64,000 nucleotides of DNA. Origin: Cycas panzhihuaensis. Its lineage: Eukaryota; Cycadophyta. This document shows positions 1-11,400 of the stretch, in pieces (the stretch's first letter is position 1; every line of letters starts with the position of its first letter). The notes under the pieces are model-generated. The model worked only from the letters and a program-made list of their open reading frames with translations, had not been told where the DNA came from and ran no database searches. Made by a program: the position numbers and the translations under genes. The DNA is taken from NCBI GenBank assembly GCA_023213395.1, contig CM041465.1:132067741-132131740 (forward strand), read 5' to 3'.

Positions 1-1323
1 AAGCTAATAGCCAAGGTCTATACTTAGACTGGTGAAATAGGCTATGAAGACACATTCTCACCACTAGCCAAATTGGACACCGTGAGAGCAATAATTCCAT
101 TAGCAACTTAACATAACTGGAAAATTTATTAGTTAGATGCGAAGAGCGCCTTTCTGAATGGTGAACTCGAGGAAGAGGTCTACATGAGACAACCAGAAGG
201 GTATGTTCAAAACAGTTAGGAAAATCTTATTTGTAGATTGAAAAAGGCTTCATATGGGCTAAAGCAAGCTCTAAGAGCCTGGGATGCCAAATTAGATAGG
301 TACCTCATTCAGAATGGATTTCACAGGTGCAGCTCCAACTCTAGCTTATATACAAAATGAAGATAGGGATTGATCACAGTAATTGCAGTGTATGTGGATG
401 ACATGATCCTCACAGGTAGTGATACTGAGTCAATAGCTGATATAAGGGCTTAGTTGGAAAAGGGTTTCGAGATGATAGACTTGGGACTTCTGAACTACTA
501 TCTAGGAATAGAGGTAGATCAAAACCAAGATTCAATTTGCTTGTCCCAGAGTAGATATATCCAAAATCTGCTAATAAAATTCAAAATGGAAGAAAGCAAC
601 AATTGTATAACACCTATGGAAATCAATTGTGATCTCGCTCTAGATGAAAGGGAATCTGGAGTCGATGGAACATTGTACAGGCAACTGATTGGTAGCTTGA
701 TATATCTGACCACAACTAGACCTGATATCTCATATTCAGTAAGTCTAATTTCTAGATATATGCAAGATCCAAAGGTGAGACATTATAAAGCTAAAAGAAT
801 ACTTAGATACCTAAAAGGAACAATTGATCTGAAATTCACATATCTAAAGTTACAATCAAATAAATTAATTGGATTTTGTGATTCAGACTGGGCAGGAGAC
901 ATAGAAAAAAGGAGATCAACAAGTGGTTATTGTTTCTTCCTTGGATCAACAACAATTTCCTGGAGTAGCAAAAGACAACCCATAGTCGCTCTCTCATCCA
1001 CAGAAGTTGAATATAAATCAGTTGTCAGTGTAACATGCAAAGCAGTTTAGCTAAGATAATTTCTGTCAAATTTAGATCAGTACCAAAAGGAGTCAACAAC
1101 CTTGTTTTGTGATAATTAGAGTGCCATCAAGCTAATAAAAAATCTAGTTCTCCATGCCCGAACAAAGCATATTGAAGTGTACCATCACTTCATACGAGAA
1201 AAAGTACAAAGCAAAGGAATTGATTTAACATATTGCCCAACAAACGAGCAAGTTGCAGATATTTTAACAAAACCACTTAACAAAGACAAATTTCAAGTTC
1301 TTAGAGATAAAATACGATTGTAA
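1..1323 (+). pseudogene. pol: Copia-0 pol remnant (reverse transcriptase - RNase H)
   Basis: The reading frame encodes the copia RT palm and RNase H, which copy the element RNA into DNA. RT motifs are visible around 140-300 (AFLNGELEEEVYM, then YGLKQA). The catalytic YVDD box is intact at 391-402. RNase H motifs follow: SDWAGD near 890, SSTEVEY near 1000, and the C-terminal TKHIEV and ADILTKPL near 1165-1280. The natural stop is at 1321-1323. In-frame stops break it several times, for example near 25, 357, 450 and at 1048-1050, so it is dead. The longest open stretch is 454-1050. Confidence 0.9.
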
Positions 1324-1344
1324 AGATAAAACATTAAGAGAGGG

Positions 1345-1533
1345 TGTTAGAATATAATGTTTTATCTAGGAATGTTTTGAGGGTCATGTAAAACCCCTCT
1401 TTTTGTAACATAGACAAGTGTATACCACGTGTCAATCAGATACAGGGCGGTGACAGTTTCACATTGTAGATATAAAGAGTTCAGCTCTCATAATAAACTG
1501 GAGTTACTCTTCAATCAAAGTTTATGTTTAACA
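1345..1533 (+). repeat. Copia-0 3' LTR (189 bp)
   Basis: It begins TGTTAGAATATAATG straight after the polypurine tract and ends TTTAACA, so TGTTA and TAACA form the usual short terminal inverted repeat. At 189 bp it is short for a plant copia LTR. The boundaries rest on the tract and the inverted ends, because the 5' copy is outside the window. It contains a candidate promoter (see 1425-1476). Confidence 0.8.
1425..1476 (+). promoter_or_regulatory. G-box/ABRE plus TATA box in the Copia-0 LTR
   Basis: CCACGTGTC at 1425-1433 contains the palindrome CACGTG, the G-box core and also an ABRE (abscisic-acid response) core. A TATA box, TATAAA, follows at 1471-1476, about 40 bp downstream. The order and spacing suit an LTR promoter answering bZIP factors. 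Only the motifs are seen; stress response is an inference from known plant motifs. Confidence 0.45.
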
Positions 1534-2814
1534 TATCATCTTTGAATTAGGATTCCAAGGTTTAAACAAACTTAAAATCTGGCACCTACAACTGAAGTTA
1601 TGGACAAAATTGTCCAATACACCTTTTTAAAAACCAAACAAAAATGTTAACTTTTTCTCCACTAACCCAGATTGAGTGATTCCTTTTGTTGAGTAGAAAT
1701 GACTTCAAAATGTGTCCAGTGGGCTTGGTTTGAGGTGATTTGGAGCTTTGTAGCTCTTGTAGTAGCCCCTGTAAGTTAGATAAAAGATTTTGAATTTTAG
1801 GGCAGCAACAAACCCTCCACTAAAATAATAATAACTTTTGAACTAGATTTCTAAATTGAAAAAGTATTTTTTCTAAGTAATCTATGCTTTAAGCCACACC
1901 AAATTAAGAAAAATTTGAGGTCATTTGGATATTTGTAGCAATTGGTATGGCCCTTTTAATGGTCACAATTAGGGTTTATGGGGATTGTAGTAGTACGTGT
2001 TACTAAAATATTGATGACATTTTACTCCAATATTCAATGGACTTGAAACCACTTCCACCATAGGACGTCGAAATACACAATTTCAAAAAAAATTGTGGTC
2101 AATCGGACATCTATAACGAAAGTTCTGGCCATTTGAAGTTACGATAGCATATTTTAGGCCCTAAAGACAATGATAGTCAACAAATCAAAATTAAATTCCT
2201 TGTAATTTTTATAATTTCGCTCCAAAACCTATGTTATAACCACTCAAAATTTGTAGAACAGGTGTGGTTGATTTAAATTTGTGGATATTTTTTTGAATTT
2301 CTTCTGTTTATACTTCAGAAATTGCAGACACTTGATAGGCCAAAACGAAGCTTTAATACCACTTGTGGCGATGCTCATTGCTTATAGACGGAAAATATAA
2401 CATTCACAGCACAGATAATTTATAAAAACATCTCATCGAAAATAACAACAAATATCCACAATAATTTAGATATAATAGCAAACCACATAATAATATCAGA
2501 TTAATATCAAACTTGCCACAATAAATAGTATATATCAGATAAAATAACAATAGTATTTTGCCCTCTTTGAGGCGAGTGTTTCTCCTAAAATGGCACAATA
2601 GTGCCCTAAGAGCTCTGGGCCATTAGTCCAGATCCAAAATATCAAAGTTTCCAAAGATGATCACAAATGAATAAGGCTCCTCTATTTATAACCTTACTTT
2701 CTCTCTCTTAAAAGCCAACTTTTAATTTTGCCTCCTAAAAATACCGATTCCATCTAATTTAGGAATGCAATGACAATTTTCTTAAAAATACTGACTTCCA
2801 TTTGGATTGCCACA
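1534..2814 (-). mobile_element. E1: 5' end of a minus-strand LTR retroelement
   Basis: An LTR at 2364-2814 has a primer-binding site just to its left (2350-2361, read on the minus strand as TGGTATTAAAGC, two changes from the initiator-Met site), so the element runs leftward. The sequence 1534-2349 is its untranslated leader. It shares phrases with the TR-GAG2 leader (32352-32835), for example GAGGTCNTTTGGATATNTGT and the words before it. No gag or pol is left, because Copia-0 interrupts or replaces the rest. It may be another TR-GAG-like element; this is not certain. Confidence 0.6.
2364..2814 (-). repeat. E1 5' LTR (451 bp)
   Basis: The plus strand begins TGTGGCGATG and ends GATTGCCACA, so TGTGGC and GCCACA are perfect terminal inverted repeats. 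A two-base spacer (CT) separates it from the primer site at 2350-2361. No second copy is in the window, so the ends rest on the inverted termini and primer site alone. Confidence 0.65.
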
Positions 2815-3840
2815 CAAGTTGAAAAAAATTTAAGACATTGACATCCTTGTGTTGGTGATTCTAGACACTGCCTTTACCTTAGAACGTAAGAGAGAAAACA
2901 AAGGGATTGATTCTTCAATTGGCCCTATGAATCGATGTAAATGTGGAATTAAGAGTGAAAATGGCATGTACTAGAGAGTAAATATAGATTTTGATGAAGG
3001 GAAAGCTAAAGCATGTCAAAATATTAGATTCAAAATGGCCATAAGATTTCCATAAGATTCATTTTTGTTGTGTTTGAAGAAGTATGTATATTCTTTATAC
3101 TTTCTTCTTTTTCTTTTCTAGTTGAACAAGATGATTCTATTAATAGGAAGAATTACACACTGCTACAACTAAAAGTAGGAAAGAAACTGTCAATCCTCTC
3201 CATCCCTCCAAATGATCTAACAAGGGACATGTCAGCCAAAAAAAGTAATGACACACAGAACATCTACAATAACCCCACAAACAGGGGAGGTTTTATAGAT
3301 AGGCAACGGCCATCAAGCCTACAAGAACAACGAAAAATGTAAGGGCCAAGCCATAGTAGCACTGGAGGAGGAGTGCCCCATCCATCATCCGTTTATGTGG
3401 TCTAACGTTGCATGGGGTTTGCCCTTTATAGGGGCTAGGCTTAACTTCTATAGGCTTTGGCTATTAAGAGCGTTGGTTTAACTCCTTGCCCCACGGCCAT
3501 TTATGGGAATTTTGTTTTTTGTTGGGCCCATGGCTGCTAACAAGCTAAGGTAGAGCAAAGGCCCATTTGCTTTGGCAAGGTTCTGTGCTATGGAACCCAC
3601 TTCCTTGGTTGGGTCTACTTCATGATCAACTTCTATTATAATTTCTTCCTTTGCTTTGATGTGAGCTCGCTTCCTCATGTGGAACTCAACTCATGGTGTA
3701 GGATGCAAACCCTCAATGCTCTATTAGCTCTAATAGATGGGAAAGTTGCACTTGGACCTTATTGGCTTGAATGTTTATTTGCATATACCAATAGGCAATA
3801 ATAGAGACACACATGGATTTAGTGACAATAATATAAGGGT
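2815..3840. other. No recognisable gene
   Basis: This stretch holds short open frames only. A 90-codon plus-strand frame at 3070-3342 and a 66-codon minus-strand frame at 3478-3678 (acidic middle, no motif) match no family I recognise. A pyrimidine-rich run near 3095-3120 resembles an intron acceptor tract but has no convincing partner. It could be old host DNA or eroded transposon. Confidence 0.4.
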
Positions 3841-4200
3841 TTTGCTTATTGAAAAAAACAGCAATTATGTGTTTCCAAATGCTAAATAATACCTCAACAT
3901 GAAGAACATACCACCCAAGTGCAGAAGCCTGGGAGTAGGCTTTGTTGTCTCTAAGGAGAGCAACATTCCACTCAAAGATTTTGGTTATAGCTGGCTTGGC
4001 AAACTAATGAATCTAGTCCCAGGTTTACTTGGTTAGAGAGCAACACCAAAACAAGTGTGTGAGAGTTTCAGGGTAAGTACAAAGGGGATAGGCAAGATTG
4101 AGGTGATCCAATTTCAGTAGCGTGGCCTTGACAACCAATCCATCGGTTCACTTTCCTCCAAAGGGAGAGTTAAATTCTCGACAATACATGTAGGCAACAT
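3841..4200 (-). pseudogene. Possible LINE-derived fragment (RT-associated zinc-binding region)
   Basis: Read on the minus strand, broken frames give YPETLTHLFWCC and then, further on, VLFSIWKHIIAVFFN. These resemble the zinc-binding domain that follows reverse transcriptase in plant LINEs, where ET-x-x-HLF-x-x-C and a later IWK-x-R-N-x-x-F are typical. Stops and frame changes break it throughout. The match is to the general pattern only, so this is a weak call. It ends at about the point where the G0 gypsy coding trace begins. Confidence 0.35.
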
Positions 4201-4209
4201 CTTTTTAAG

Positions 4210-4846
4210 AATTCCATCCAAAGATTGTGTACAAGCTAGGGAAGTATAATGTGGTTGTTGATGCCTTGTCTCGAGTTCAGTTTGCCAGTAACATATTTAT
4301 CCTTCAGGGAGCTTTTGTAGGACAAGTTTAGCAAGCACAACACTTTGATCCTTGGTGTAAGGATATTTTATTGACACTCAAGTAGTCATCAATGAATCAT
4401 GGAGATTTCTTTATGAAAAATGATTGTCTTTAGTATAAAGATAAGTTGGTGATACCCGATGTTTGCGAATTGCATCAACTTGTTTTTTATGAGGTACAAG
4501 ACAGTCCATATGCAAGGCATGTTGGTGGTGGAAAGACCTATTAAACAACTCAAAGGTTAGTGTATTAGAAAGGTATGAAAAAATACATTATGGATTATGC
4601 CAACACTTGTTTATAATGTCAAGTTTACAAGGTGGAGCATGGAAACTTTGTAGGTTTACTATAACCTTTGCCAATACCTAAAGGTAAATGGCATAACATT
4701 TCTATGGACTTTATAACTTTGCCTAGGACTCAAAAGCAACATGTTCAAGTTCTAGTTGTGGTGGATTGACTCACAAAGTTGGCAAGGTTTATGCATTGTC
4801 GAATGACTCATTTTGGTGTTGATATTGCTTTAATTATGTTGATTGA
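4210..4846 (+). pseudogene. pol: G0 pol piece 1: RNase H end and integrase N-terminal half
   Basis: YKLGKYNVVVDALSRV near 4226-4275 is the gypsy RNase H to integrase junction (consensus K-x-N-x-x-x-D-x-LSR). The integrase zinc-binding region follows with VGGGKTY near 4523-4545 and a decayed C-x-x-C, then the start of the catalytic core with WHNISMDFI near 4690-4715 and LVVVD near 4752-4770. Several in-frame stops are present. It stops where the Copia-1 LTR begins. Confidence 0.75.
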
Positions 4847-5401
4847 AGTTAAACCTTATGTTTACATGTTAAGTATGTGCTTTATTCTTTTGTTCTTTCA
4901 TTCATTATTTTGTACTTTATGGGGTGATTAATCACTTAAGTGATAAAGTGCACACCCACTTTCATCCTAGTGACATAACATTATAACTAAAGGGTCAAAT
5001 GGACCCTCATGCTTTTTTTGCTCACTTGAGAGCCTAATGGACACATGTCCCTCATTCATGACATGCAAGCCATGCAAGCCATGCATTGCATGTACCTTGG
5101 ATGTTTGCCACTTGGCAAACATCCAATGGTGTTAGGTAACCTCAGTTACTCTATATATTGAGACCTCTCCTCATGTCTCACATGTAGAGTTGATGTGTAA
5201 TGTTATGCTGCCATTTTGCTAATCAATTGGTATTCTTTGGAGTAGGACTAATTCCTTCTCCTCACATTTTGGTATTATCTTGCTTCCTTGATCTTGTTAT
5301 CTTAATCTTGCTCTTATGTCATTTAGAACTAGAGGTGAACTATCTTCAAGATCTTGGCTTTGTAGGTCTGAGGCACTCTAATCCTTTGGCCTATTTTCAC
5401 A
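4847..5401 (+). repeat. Copia-1 5' LTR (555 bp)
   Basis: It starts AGTTAAACCTTATG (first bases mutated from TGTT) and ends CTATTTTCACA. It carries the family hairpin at 5097-5126 and a TATA-like CTATATATTGAG near 5151. A short duplication of GCAAGCCATG around 5066-5086 is absent from the 3' copy. Confidence 0.9.
5097..5126 (+). repeat. LTR hairpin, Copia-1 5' LTR
   Basis: TTGGATGTTTGCCA, loop CT, then its exact reverse complement: 14-bp perfect arms. The same structure recurs in the 3' LTR (12104-12131) and, with paired base changes, in the other family members (43094, 43534, 13511, 51832). It lies about 30 bp upstream of the TATA-like box. Confidence 0.8.
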
Positions 5402-5403
5402 TT

Positions 5404-5415
5404 TGGTATCAGAGC
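5404..5415 (+). other. Copia-1 primer-binding site
   Basis: TGGTATCAGAGC is the standard plant primer site, complementary to the 3' end of initiator methionine tRNA. It begins two bases after the LTR. Confidence 0.93.
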
Positions 5416-7670
5416 TAGAGGAGACTAGTTCCCTCTGTTCTAATTTTATTTTGCCCAAAAGAGACTTAAATTAGGCTCTATTACTCTTGGTGACGACTTT
5501 CGCTCTCTGAAGGCGATCCAAGGCAGTTTTTTTTTTAGACTCACATGTGGAGATTAAGCTTCATTGAACAGTATTGTAGGGATATCTTTCAAGTCTGATT
5601 TTTTTTTTTTTCTCTTGGATAAAGGAGCAATTGGGTACATCATAAATTGCTGTTACAAGACAGATTTACTCAGATCTATATCTAAAACCCACTCTTTCCA
5701 GTGGAAAATCTTCTCAGTTCTGTGTTTGCAGATGCTCCTGAAATGATCTGAAGACCTCGGTATCTCCTCAAACCCCAGCCAAAGCTCCAACACACTCCTG
5801 AAGTGTGAGTATTGTGTTTAGTGATTGCTGGAAGGACGTTCATCCTCCCTGCGGGTCCCACGCAGACAATACAGTGATCGGTCGTCACCCTAGCAAAGTG
5901 CGCCACCCGTTTTCTCACTTATCAGCTGTGCGCCCAGCCAACGCTCTCTTTGATCCGTACTTTTTCCGTGGTGAATGAAAGCGGACCAAATTTGGAGTGA
6001 ACCTCTGTTGGACCTTAGGGAAGCCTCCTCTGAATTTTCGTTCAAATCCGAGTCTCCTACACGCAGATTGAACGACCTGAGCATCTTCTTGGTGCATGCA
6101 GACGATTGCGGTGACGGCGTTTTTGTCTCATTTTTCCTTCAAATTTTAGTTTCATAAACTTTAGTTTATGAAAATAAGAATATTCTTAGGATATACTTAC
6201 TTACATAAACTTTATATATTCTAAAGTTCTTCTCTTAAGTCTATTAATCACTTAAAATCATCTTCTTTTAACTAAAATCAATGATTTTTTTTTGTTACTT
6301 CTCAATTATTTAATCATATTGACTCCACTTTAGTGAGAAAGAGACTAAATTAAGGTGTTTCAACGACTTTTCACATTAAAAAGTGATTTTTTTTCTTTTC
6401 ATTAAGCTATTTAGTCAAGGCATCTTGCATGGTGACCTTAGCTCACATTTTCTTAAGGAAAAAATCACATCTTTTTTGTACTTTTGGAGTTAAAAATCTT
6501 CCTTAATACTTAGTAATTTCATTAAAAGTTGATGCTAAGTCATTCTCTCTTCTTGGAAGATTAAAAATACTTGTTTAAAGTGCTTATTAAGGCTCCCTGC
6601 ATGGTGTCCTTGTTGCTCAAAGTTTCAGAAAAAAAAAAAAAAATTTATTTCAGCCTTTGATTTTGGCATTCTAAGCACTTATTTGATGTTGCACAAGTGC
6701 TGAAAGACCTTGTTAAAGTGATTTTATAGTGTTAATATTTTGTCAAAGTGATATTTATCACTTTCATAAGGCAACTTGCATGGTGACCTATTGCCCTTAG
6801 TCACAAAAAAGGGCTCAAGAACACTTCTTTTACTTAATAAAATCACTTCATTTGTTGATTGTTGGGACTATTTTAAAGCCCCAACATGTGATGCTTGGTG
6901 TTTTCATTTGGCAAGTGGTCTTCTTCACTTCAAATTTTGAGTATTAAAAGGAACCCACTTGTACTTTCATCACACGGATTTGCTTTCTTTCATTGAGTAC
7001 TTAGCATTTTTTGAAGTGCTTATTTCTCAAAACTCATTGTACTCAAGCATATTTTACTTGGATTTGTATAGCACTCTCACTTCATTAAGTGCTCATTGTA
7101 ATAACACTTCTAAGTGTTCATTTGATGTACTAGATTGCTTCTTTTGTAGCCGCTTTCATTGTAAGCTTAATCAAGCATCTTTCATAAGTACATCATCCAA
7201 GTAAAATAAATCCTAAGTCCACTTCAATCTTCTAAAAAGTGACTTTAAAATCTTATTGGAGAGGCCCGAAAAAGGTTCAAACCTTGCCTCTAAAATAACC
7301 TTAAGCTTGGTGCATTCCCTAGGGGACCAACCGTGCAGTCGATGCCACGACAATTAAGGTTGTTTGAGGGAAAGGAGGTTCGAAAAGGGTGTTATTGGGG
7401 CTGTGAATCCCAAGGAAAGCATGGTATGTCCATGCAGGTCAACCCTACCTGCCTTGTCCTAGATTTGGCTTGGTCAACTGTTGGATCTCCTTTATTGATT
7501 AGGGTTGAACCAACTCTTTTGCCTAGTCCTCCACCCCTCATCACTCCATTCAGTTGTTGGATCTTCTAGTAAGATCAGGACTGTTGGTTTTGTTAGCAGG
7601 TGGAACTTAAGCGACGAAAGCATTGAGTTTCCAAGTCATCTGCTAGCTTCAAGCCTTCTACAACTTAAAC
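5416..7670 (+). other. Copia-1 untranslated leader with internal repeats
   Basis: The leader is 2.25 kb, long for a copia element. It starts with a block shared with Copia-3 and Copia-2 (GGCGATCCAAGG near 5512). Between about 6340 and 6880 it holds imperfect repeats of 170-180 bp marked by GCATGGTGACC or a one-base variant at 6427, 6599 and 6778. The last 320 bp (about 7257-7580) are strongly conserved with Copia-3 (45657-45980). Short open frames here look incidental. Confidence 0.75.
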
Positions 7671-8475
7671 ATGGCTGCTCTAAATATGCTTAATGCATGC
7701 ACAATCAAGTTGATAGGATAAGAGAATTATCAAGATTGGAAGAGGCAAACACAAAATCTTTTAAAGATGAATGAACTTTGGGGCTATGTTTCTAGCCGAT
7801 ATCCTATGCCTGTACCTATGGAAGTTGATGGTGTGGTTAATGATCCTGACCCTGAATATGTTGCTTCTTGGGAAGCCAAGGATGAAATAGCCTTGGCATT
7901 TTTTCATATGGTTATTGATGTAAATGTTGATCAAAATATTGCAAATGCTGAAACTTCTAAAGAAGCTTGGGACACTTTGTTCTCCTTGTATGAAAGACGA
8001 GATGAAGCTCACATTTTGTTTGTCAAAGCAAAGTTTTATTCAATAAAGTGTGTAAAGCCCATGTCGGCATTTCTTGCTCCCATTAAAGAAATTTGTAATG
8101 AATTGAATACTTTAGGCAAACCTGCCTCAAGGGATGAACTTGTCACCACTACTGTTCGAGCTTTGCCTAAAGACTTCAATGGCTTCATTTCATCTATCAT
8201 TCGAGATGGCTCTCTTTCTACAATGACCTTCAATCAACTAGAGAGTTTGTTACTTCAAGAGGAGCAAATCTATGACAAAGAAAAATGATAATGGTGCATC
8301 AACTTCAGGAGCTGTCACGGCCAAGTTGAAGGCCAAACAAACTCCCAAACCTTCACTTATAAAACAATTTGGGAATATGAATATTGGCACTTCAAAAGTC
8401 AATGTTATTTGTCATTATTGTGGCAAGGTTGGCCACATTGCTCCTGATTGTCGAAAGAAAAAAACTGATCTTTAG
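7671..8475 (+). pseudogene. gag: Copia-1 gag remnant
   Basis: Gag builds the virus-like particle and binds the element RNA. It opens at ATG 7671 (MAALNMLNACTIKL) and has the copia-type gag body, with SKEAWDTLFSLYERR near 7956-8000 and LLLQEEQIY near 8247-8273. The zinc knuckle CHYCGKVGHIAPDC (8411-8452) keeps all CCHC residues. It is dead for two visible reasons: a stop at 7719-7721 where Copia-3 has a glutamine codon, and a frame change at about 8286 just before the knuckle. A glutamine-rich tail follows. Confidence 0.9.
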
Positions 8476-11400
8476 TGTACACAACAACAACAGCCACATT
8501 AGAGACAACAACAGCCTCGTCAACAATTCCAGTAGTAGCAGTGGTTTCAACACCAACAACAACAATATCCCCCTCAACCAAATTGAGATGCATATCGAGG
8601 AGGTCAAAGAGGAAGGGGGGGTTTTAGAGGTGGCAATCAACGCCACACAAATCAATTTGCAGAAGAGGATAAGCTGCTTTGTGCTTATCACACTTCAGAC
8701 GTTGATCAAACTTGGATCATCGATTCAGGGGCATCACGACACATGACTGGAAGTGAAGAACTTCTTCAAAACATCAAAGAAGGAAATGGTAAATCAGTAA
8801 CTTTTGGCAACAATGAATCAGTGGAGATCTCTGGTATTGGCAAAGTTGCCTCATTTCATTCTTCTTCATATCCTTCTTCAATATTTCCCAATGGTGATGC
8901 CTACTACATTCCTTCCATGGAGAAGAACTAGCTATTTGTTAGCCAATTGGAAAAGCAACAGATGAGCATCTTGTTTAAAATGGGAAATGTGTTATCAGTG
9001 ACAAGCATGATCAGATTGTAGCCATTGGTCGTAAAGACCATGGTCTTTATAAGTTGGATGCAAATAACATAACTTCTGATTCTGCTTACTCTGTCACATC
9101 ATCATCAACAAAGATGCAACTTTGGCATCATCGTCTAGGCCACTTGAGTTTAGACAATCTCAAGTTGATGTTAAACAAGAACATGGTGCATGGACTTCCC
9201 AAGCTATATGGTTCTAAATGCCTTTGTGAGGCTTGTATAATGGGGACACAACATAGATTGCCTTTTCCTAAAGGCAAAGCATGGCGTGCATCATATCCTT
9301 TATAGTTGATACATTCTGATTTATGTGGACCTATGTCCACAACATCTTTTGGAGGTGCATTGTACTATATCTCCTTCATTGATGATTTCTCTCACAAAGT
9401 TTGGGTTTACTTCCTCAAATAGAAATTTGAAGCATTCCAGAAGTTCAAGGAATTCAAACTTGAAGTAGAGAATGAATCTGGCTATACAATCAAAATACTA
9501 AGGTCAGATAATGGAGGTGAATTCACTTCAAACGAATTCACTCAATTCTGCAAGGATAATGGCATTCAGAGACAACTCACTACTCCTCATACTCCTCAAC
9601 AAAACAGAGTCTTTGAACATATGAATAGGACTTTGGCAAACAAAGCCAAAGCCATGATGCATGTAAAAGGACTCACACGAGCATATTGGGTGGAAGCATT
9701 TCACACAGCTGCTTATGTGGCAAATCGGAGTCCTGCTTCAGCAGTCACCGACATCACACCAGAAGCACAGTGCGGTAAGAAGCCAACTGTTAGTCACTTA
9801 AGGACATTTGGGTGTGTTGCATATATGCACATCCCCGATCAACAAAGATCTAAGTTAGACAAACATAGTCTAAAATGCATGTTTGTAGGCTATGCCATTC
9901 ATAGTAAAGGTTACAAGTTGTATGATCCTATTGGAAAGAAAATGCATCTTTCAAGAGATATAATCTTTACTGAAGAGAGCCTAAGGAGTTGGAAATTACA
10001 TCCTTCCAACCTCCTCTTGATAAAGGTAAGAAGATTGTTGAGTACTTCATTCCCTCTCAATCTTCCACATCATGTACACCATCTGCACCAGTTGGATCAT
10101 GTACATCAGCTGATAGTACTCCACTTGATCCTAGCACATCGTCTTTTGATCCATCACTCAGACCAGAAGACATTGAGGTTCAAGTCACATCAGTTAAAAA
10201 ATTACCAAAATGGTTTACGTCAACGGTTCAAAACGACCAGATTATTGAAGGAAAGCGTCCATCAAAATATTGGCAGCAAACCAATTATGCACTCATGGCT
10301 AATGTACTTTGTGTTGATGAGCCTTCCACCTTTGAGGAGGCATCTCAAAATGATAATTGGAAAACCACTATGGATGAAGAAATCCATTCTATTGAAAAGA
10401 ATGGAACATGGGATTTGGTAGAATTGCCTAAGCATAAACAGGCAATCAGTTGCAAATGGGTCTACAAGACCAAATTCCATTCTGATGGTACACCAAGTCG
10501 CGCCATAAGGCGGGACTTGTTGCAAAAGGGTTCAAACAAAAAGAAGGCATTGACTATGAGGAGACTTTTGCACCTGTTGCTAATATGAATACCATCAGAC
10601 TCATCTTGGCCTTAGCTGCTCAATGTAAATGGCCCGCATATCAGATGGACGTGAAGAGCAATTTTCTCAATGGCGATCTTCAAGAGGAGGTATATTTGGA
10701 ACAACCTCCTGTTTACAAAGTACAAGGCAAGGAGCAATTGGTTTATCATCTGAAAAAGGCTTTATATGGCTTGAAACAAGCTCCTTAGGCATGGTACTCC
10801 AAAATCGATGATTATTTTTTGAGACATGGTTTTCATCGATCCACGTCAGACCCCAACTTGTACATCAAAGTTGAGAAAGACCATGCCATTTTTATTGTCT
10901 TGTATGTTGATGACTTAGAAATCACTGGTAATGACACTAAGATGATACACATTCTCCAAGATGATTTGAAGAGAACCTTCGAGATGACAGGTCTTGGACT
11001 ACTACACTGCTTTCTAGGCTTTGAGGTATGGCAACAGCCTGGATCTATCTTCATATCCCAAGCAAAATATTCTTGGGACATTTTGCAGCGGTTCAAGATG
11101 CATGATTGCAAACCAGCACCAACACCTATGGAGAATGGAACAAAGCTTATTCTTAATGAGGAAGTTGCACCTGCAAATCCCACTCTTTACCAACAGTTGA
11201 TTGGTAGCCTCATTTATCTCACCAACACCAGACCAGATATTTCATTTGTAGTTGGGATTTGTTCTAGATACATGTCTCAACCTAATCAGAAACATTGGAA
11301 TGCAGCAAAGCACATACTCAAATACATCAAAGGGACATTGCAGCATGGTCTTCAGTATGCACATAATGAGGACTTTGTCTTGGAAGGGTTCTCAGATTCT

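Larger units (their letters stand above)
1..1533 (+). mobile_element. Copia-0: 3' part of a Ty1/copia retrotransposon
   Basis: This is the right-hand part of a plus-strand copia element whose 5' end lies outside the window. Visible in order are the second half of reverse transcriptase, RNase H, a purine-rich polypurine tract at about 1330-1344 and a complete 3' LTR. Its LTR start resembles that of Copia-Y (27256), so the two are related subfamilies. It sits in the leader of E1, whose sequence resumes at 1534. The first level of the order (Copia-0 inside E1) is an inference because the left junction is not visible. Confidence 0.85.

Noticed and set aside
4842-4846. Target-site duplication for Copia-1
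   Set aside because: ATTGA and TGTCT do not match, with or without shifting the ends a base or two.
5404-5415. tRNA genes at the TGGTATCAGAGC sites
   Set aside because: Only the 12-base primer complement is present, always next to an LTR; no cloverleaf.
5200-5418. 72-codon frame in the Copia-1 5' LTR
   Set aside because: Lies wholly in the LTR and runs into the primer site; no motif. Same for similar frames at 43611-43844 and 50487-50747.
5682-6157. Overlapping frames on both strands in the Copia-1 leader
   Set aside because: Short, mutually overlapping, no family wording; the region is conserved as leader, not as protein.
8392-8691. Minus-strand 99-codon hydrophobic frame
   Set aside because: Antisense shadow of the Gln-rich and zinc-knuckle part of Copia-1 gag.
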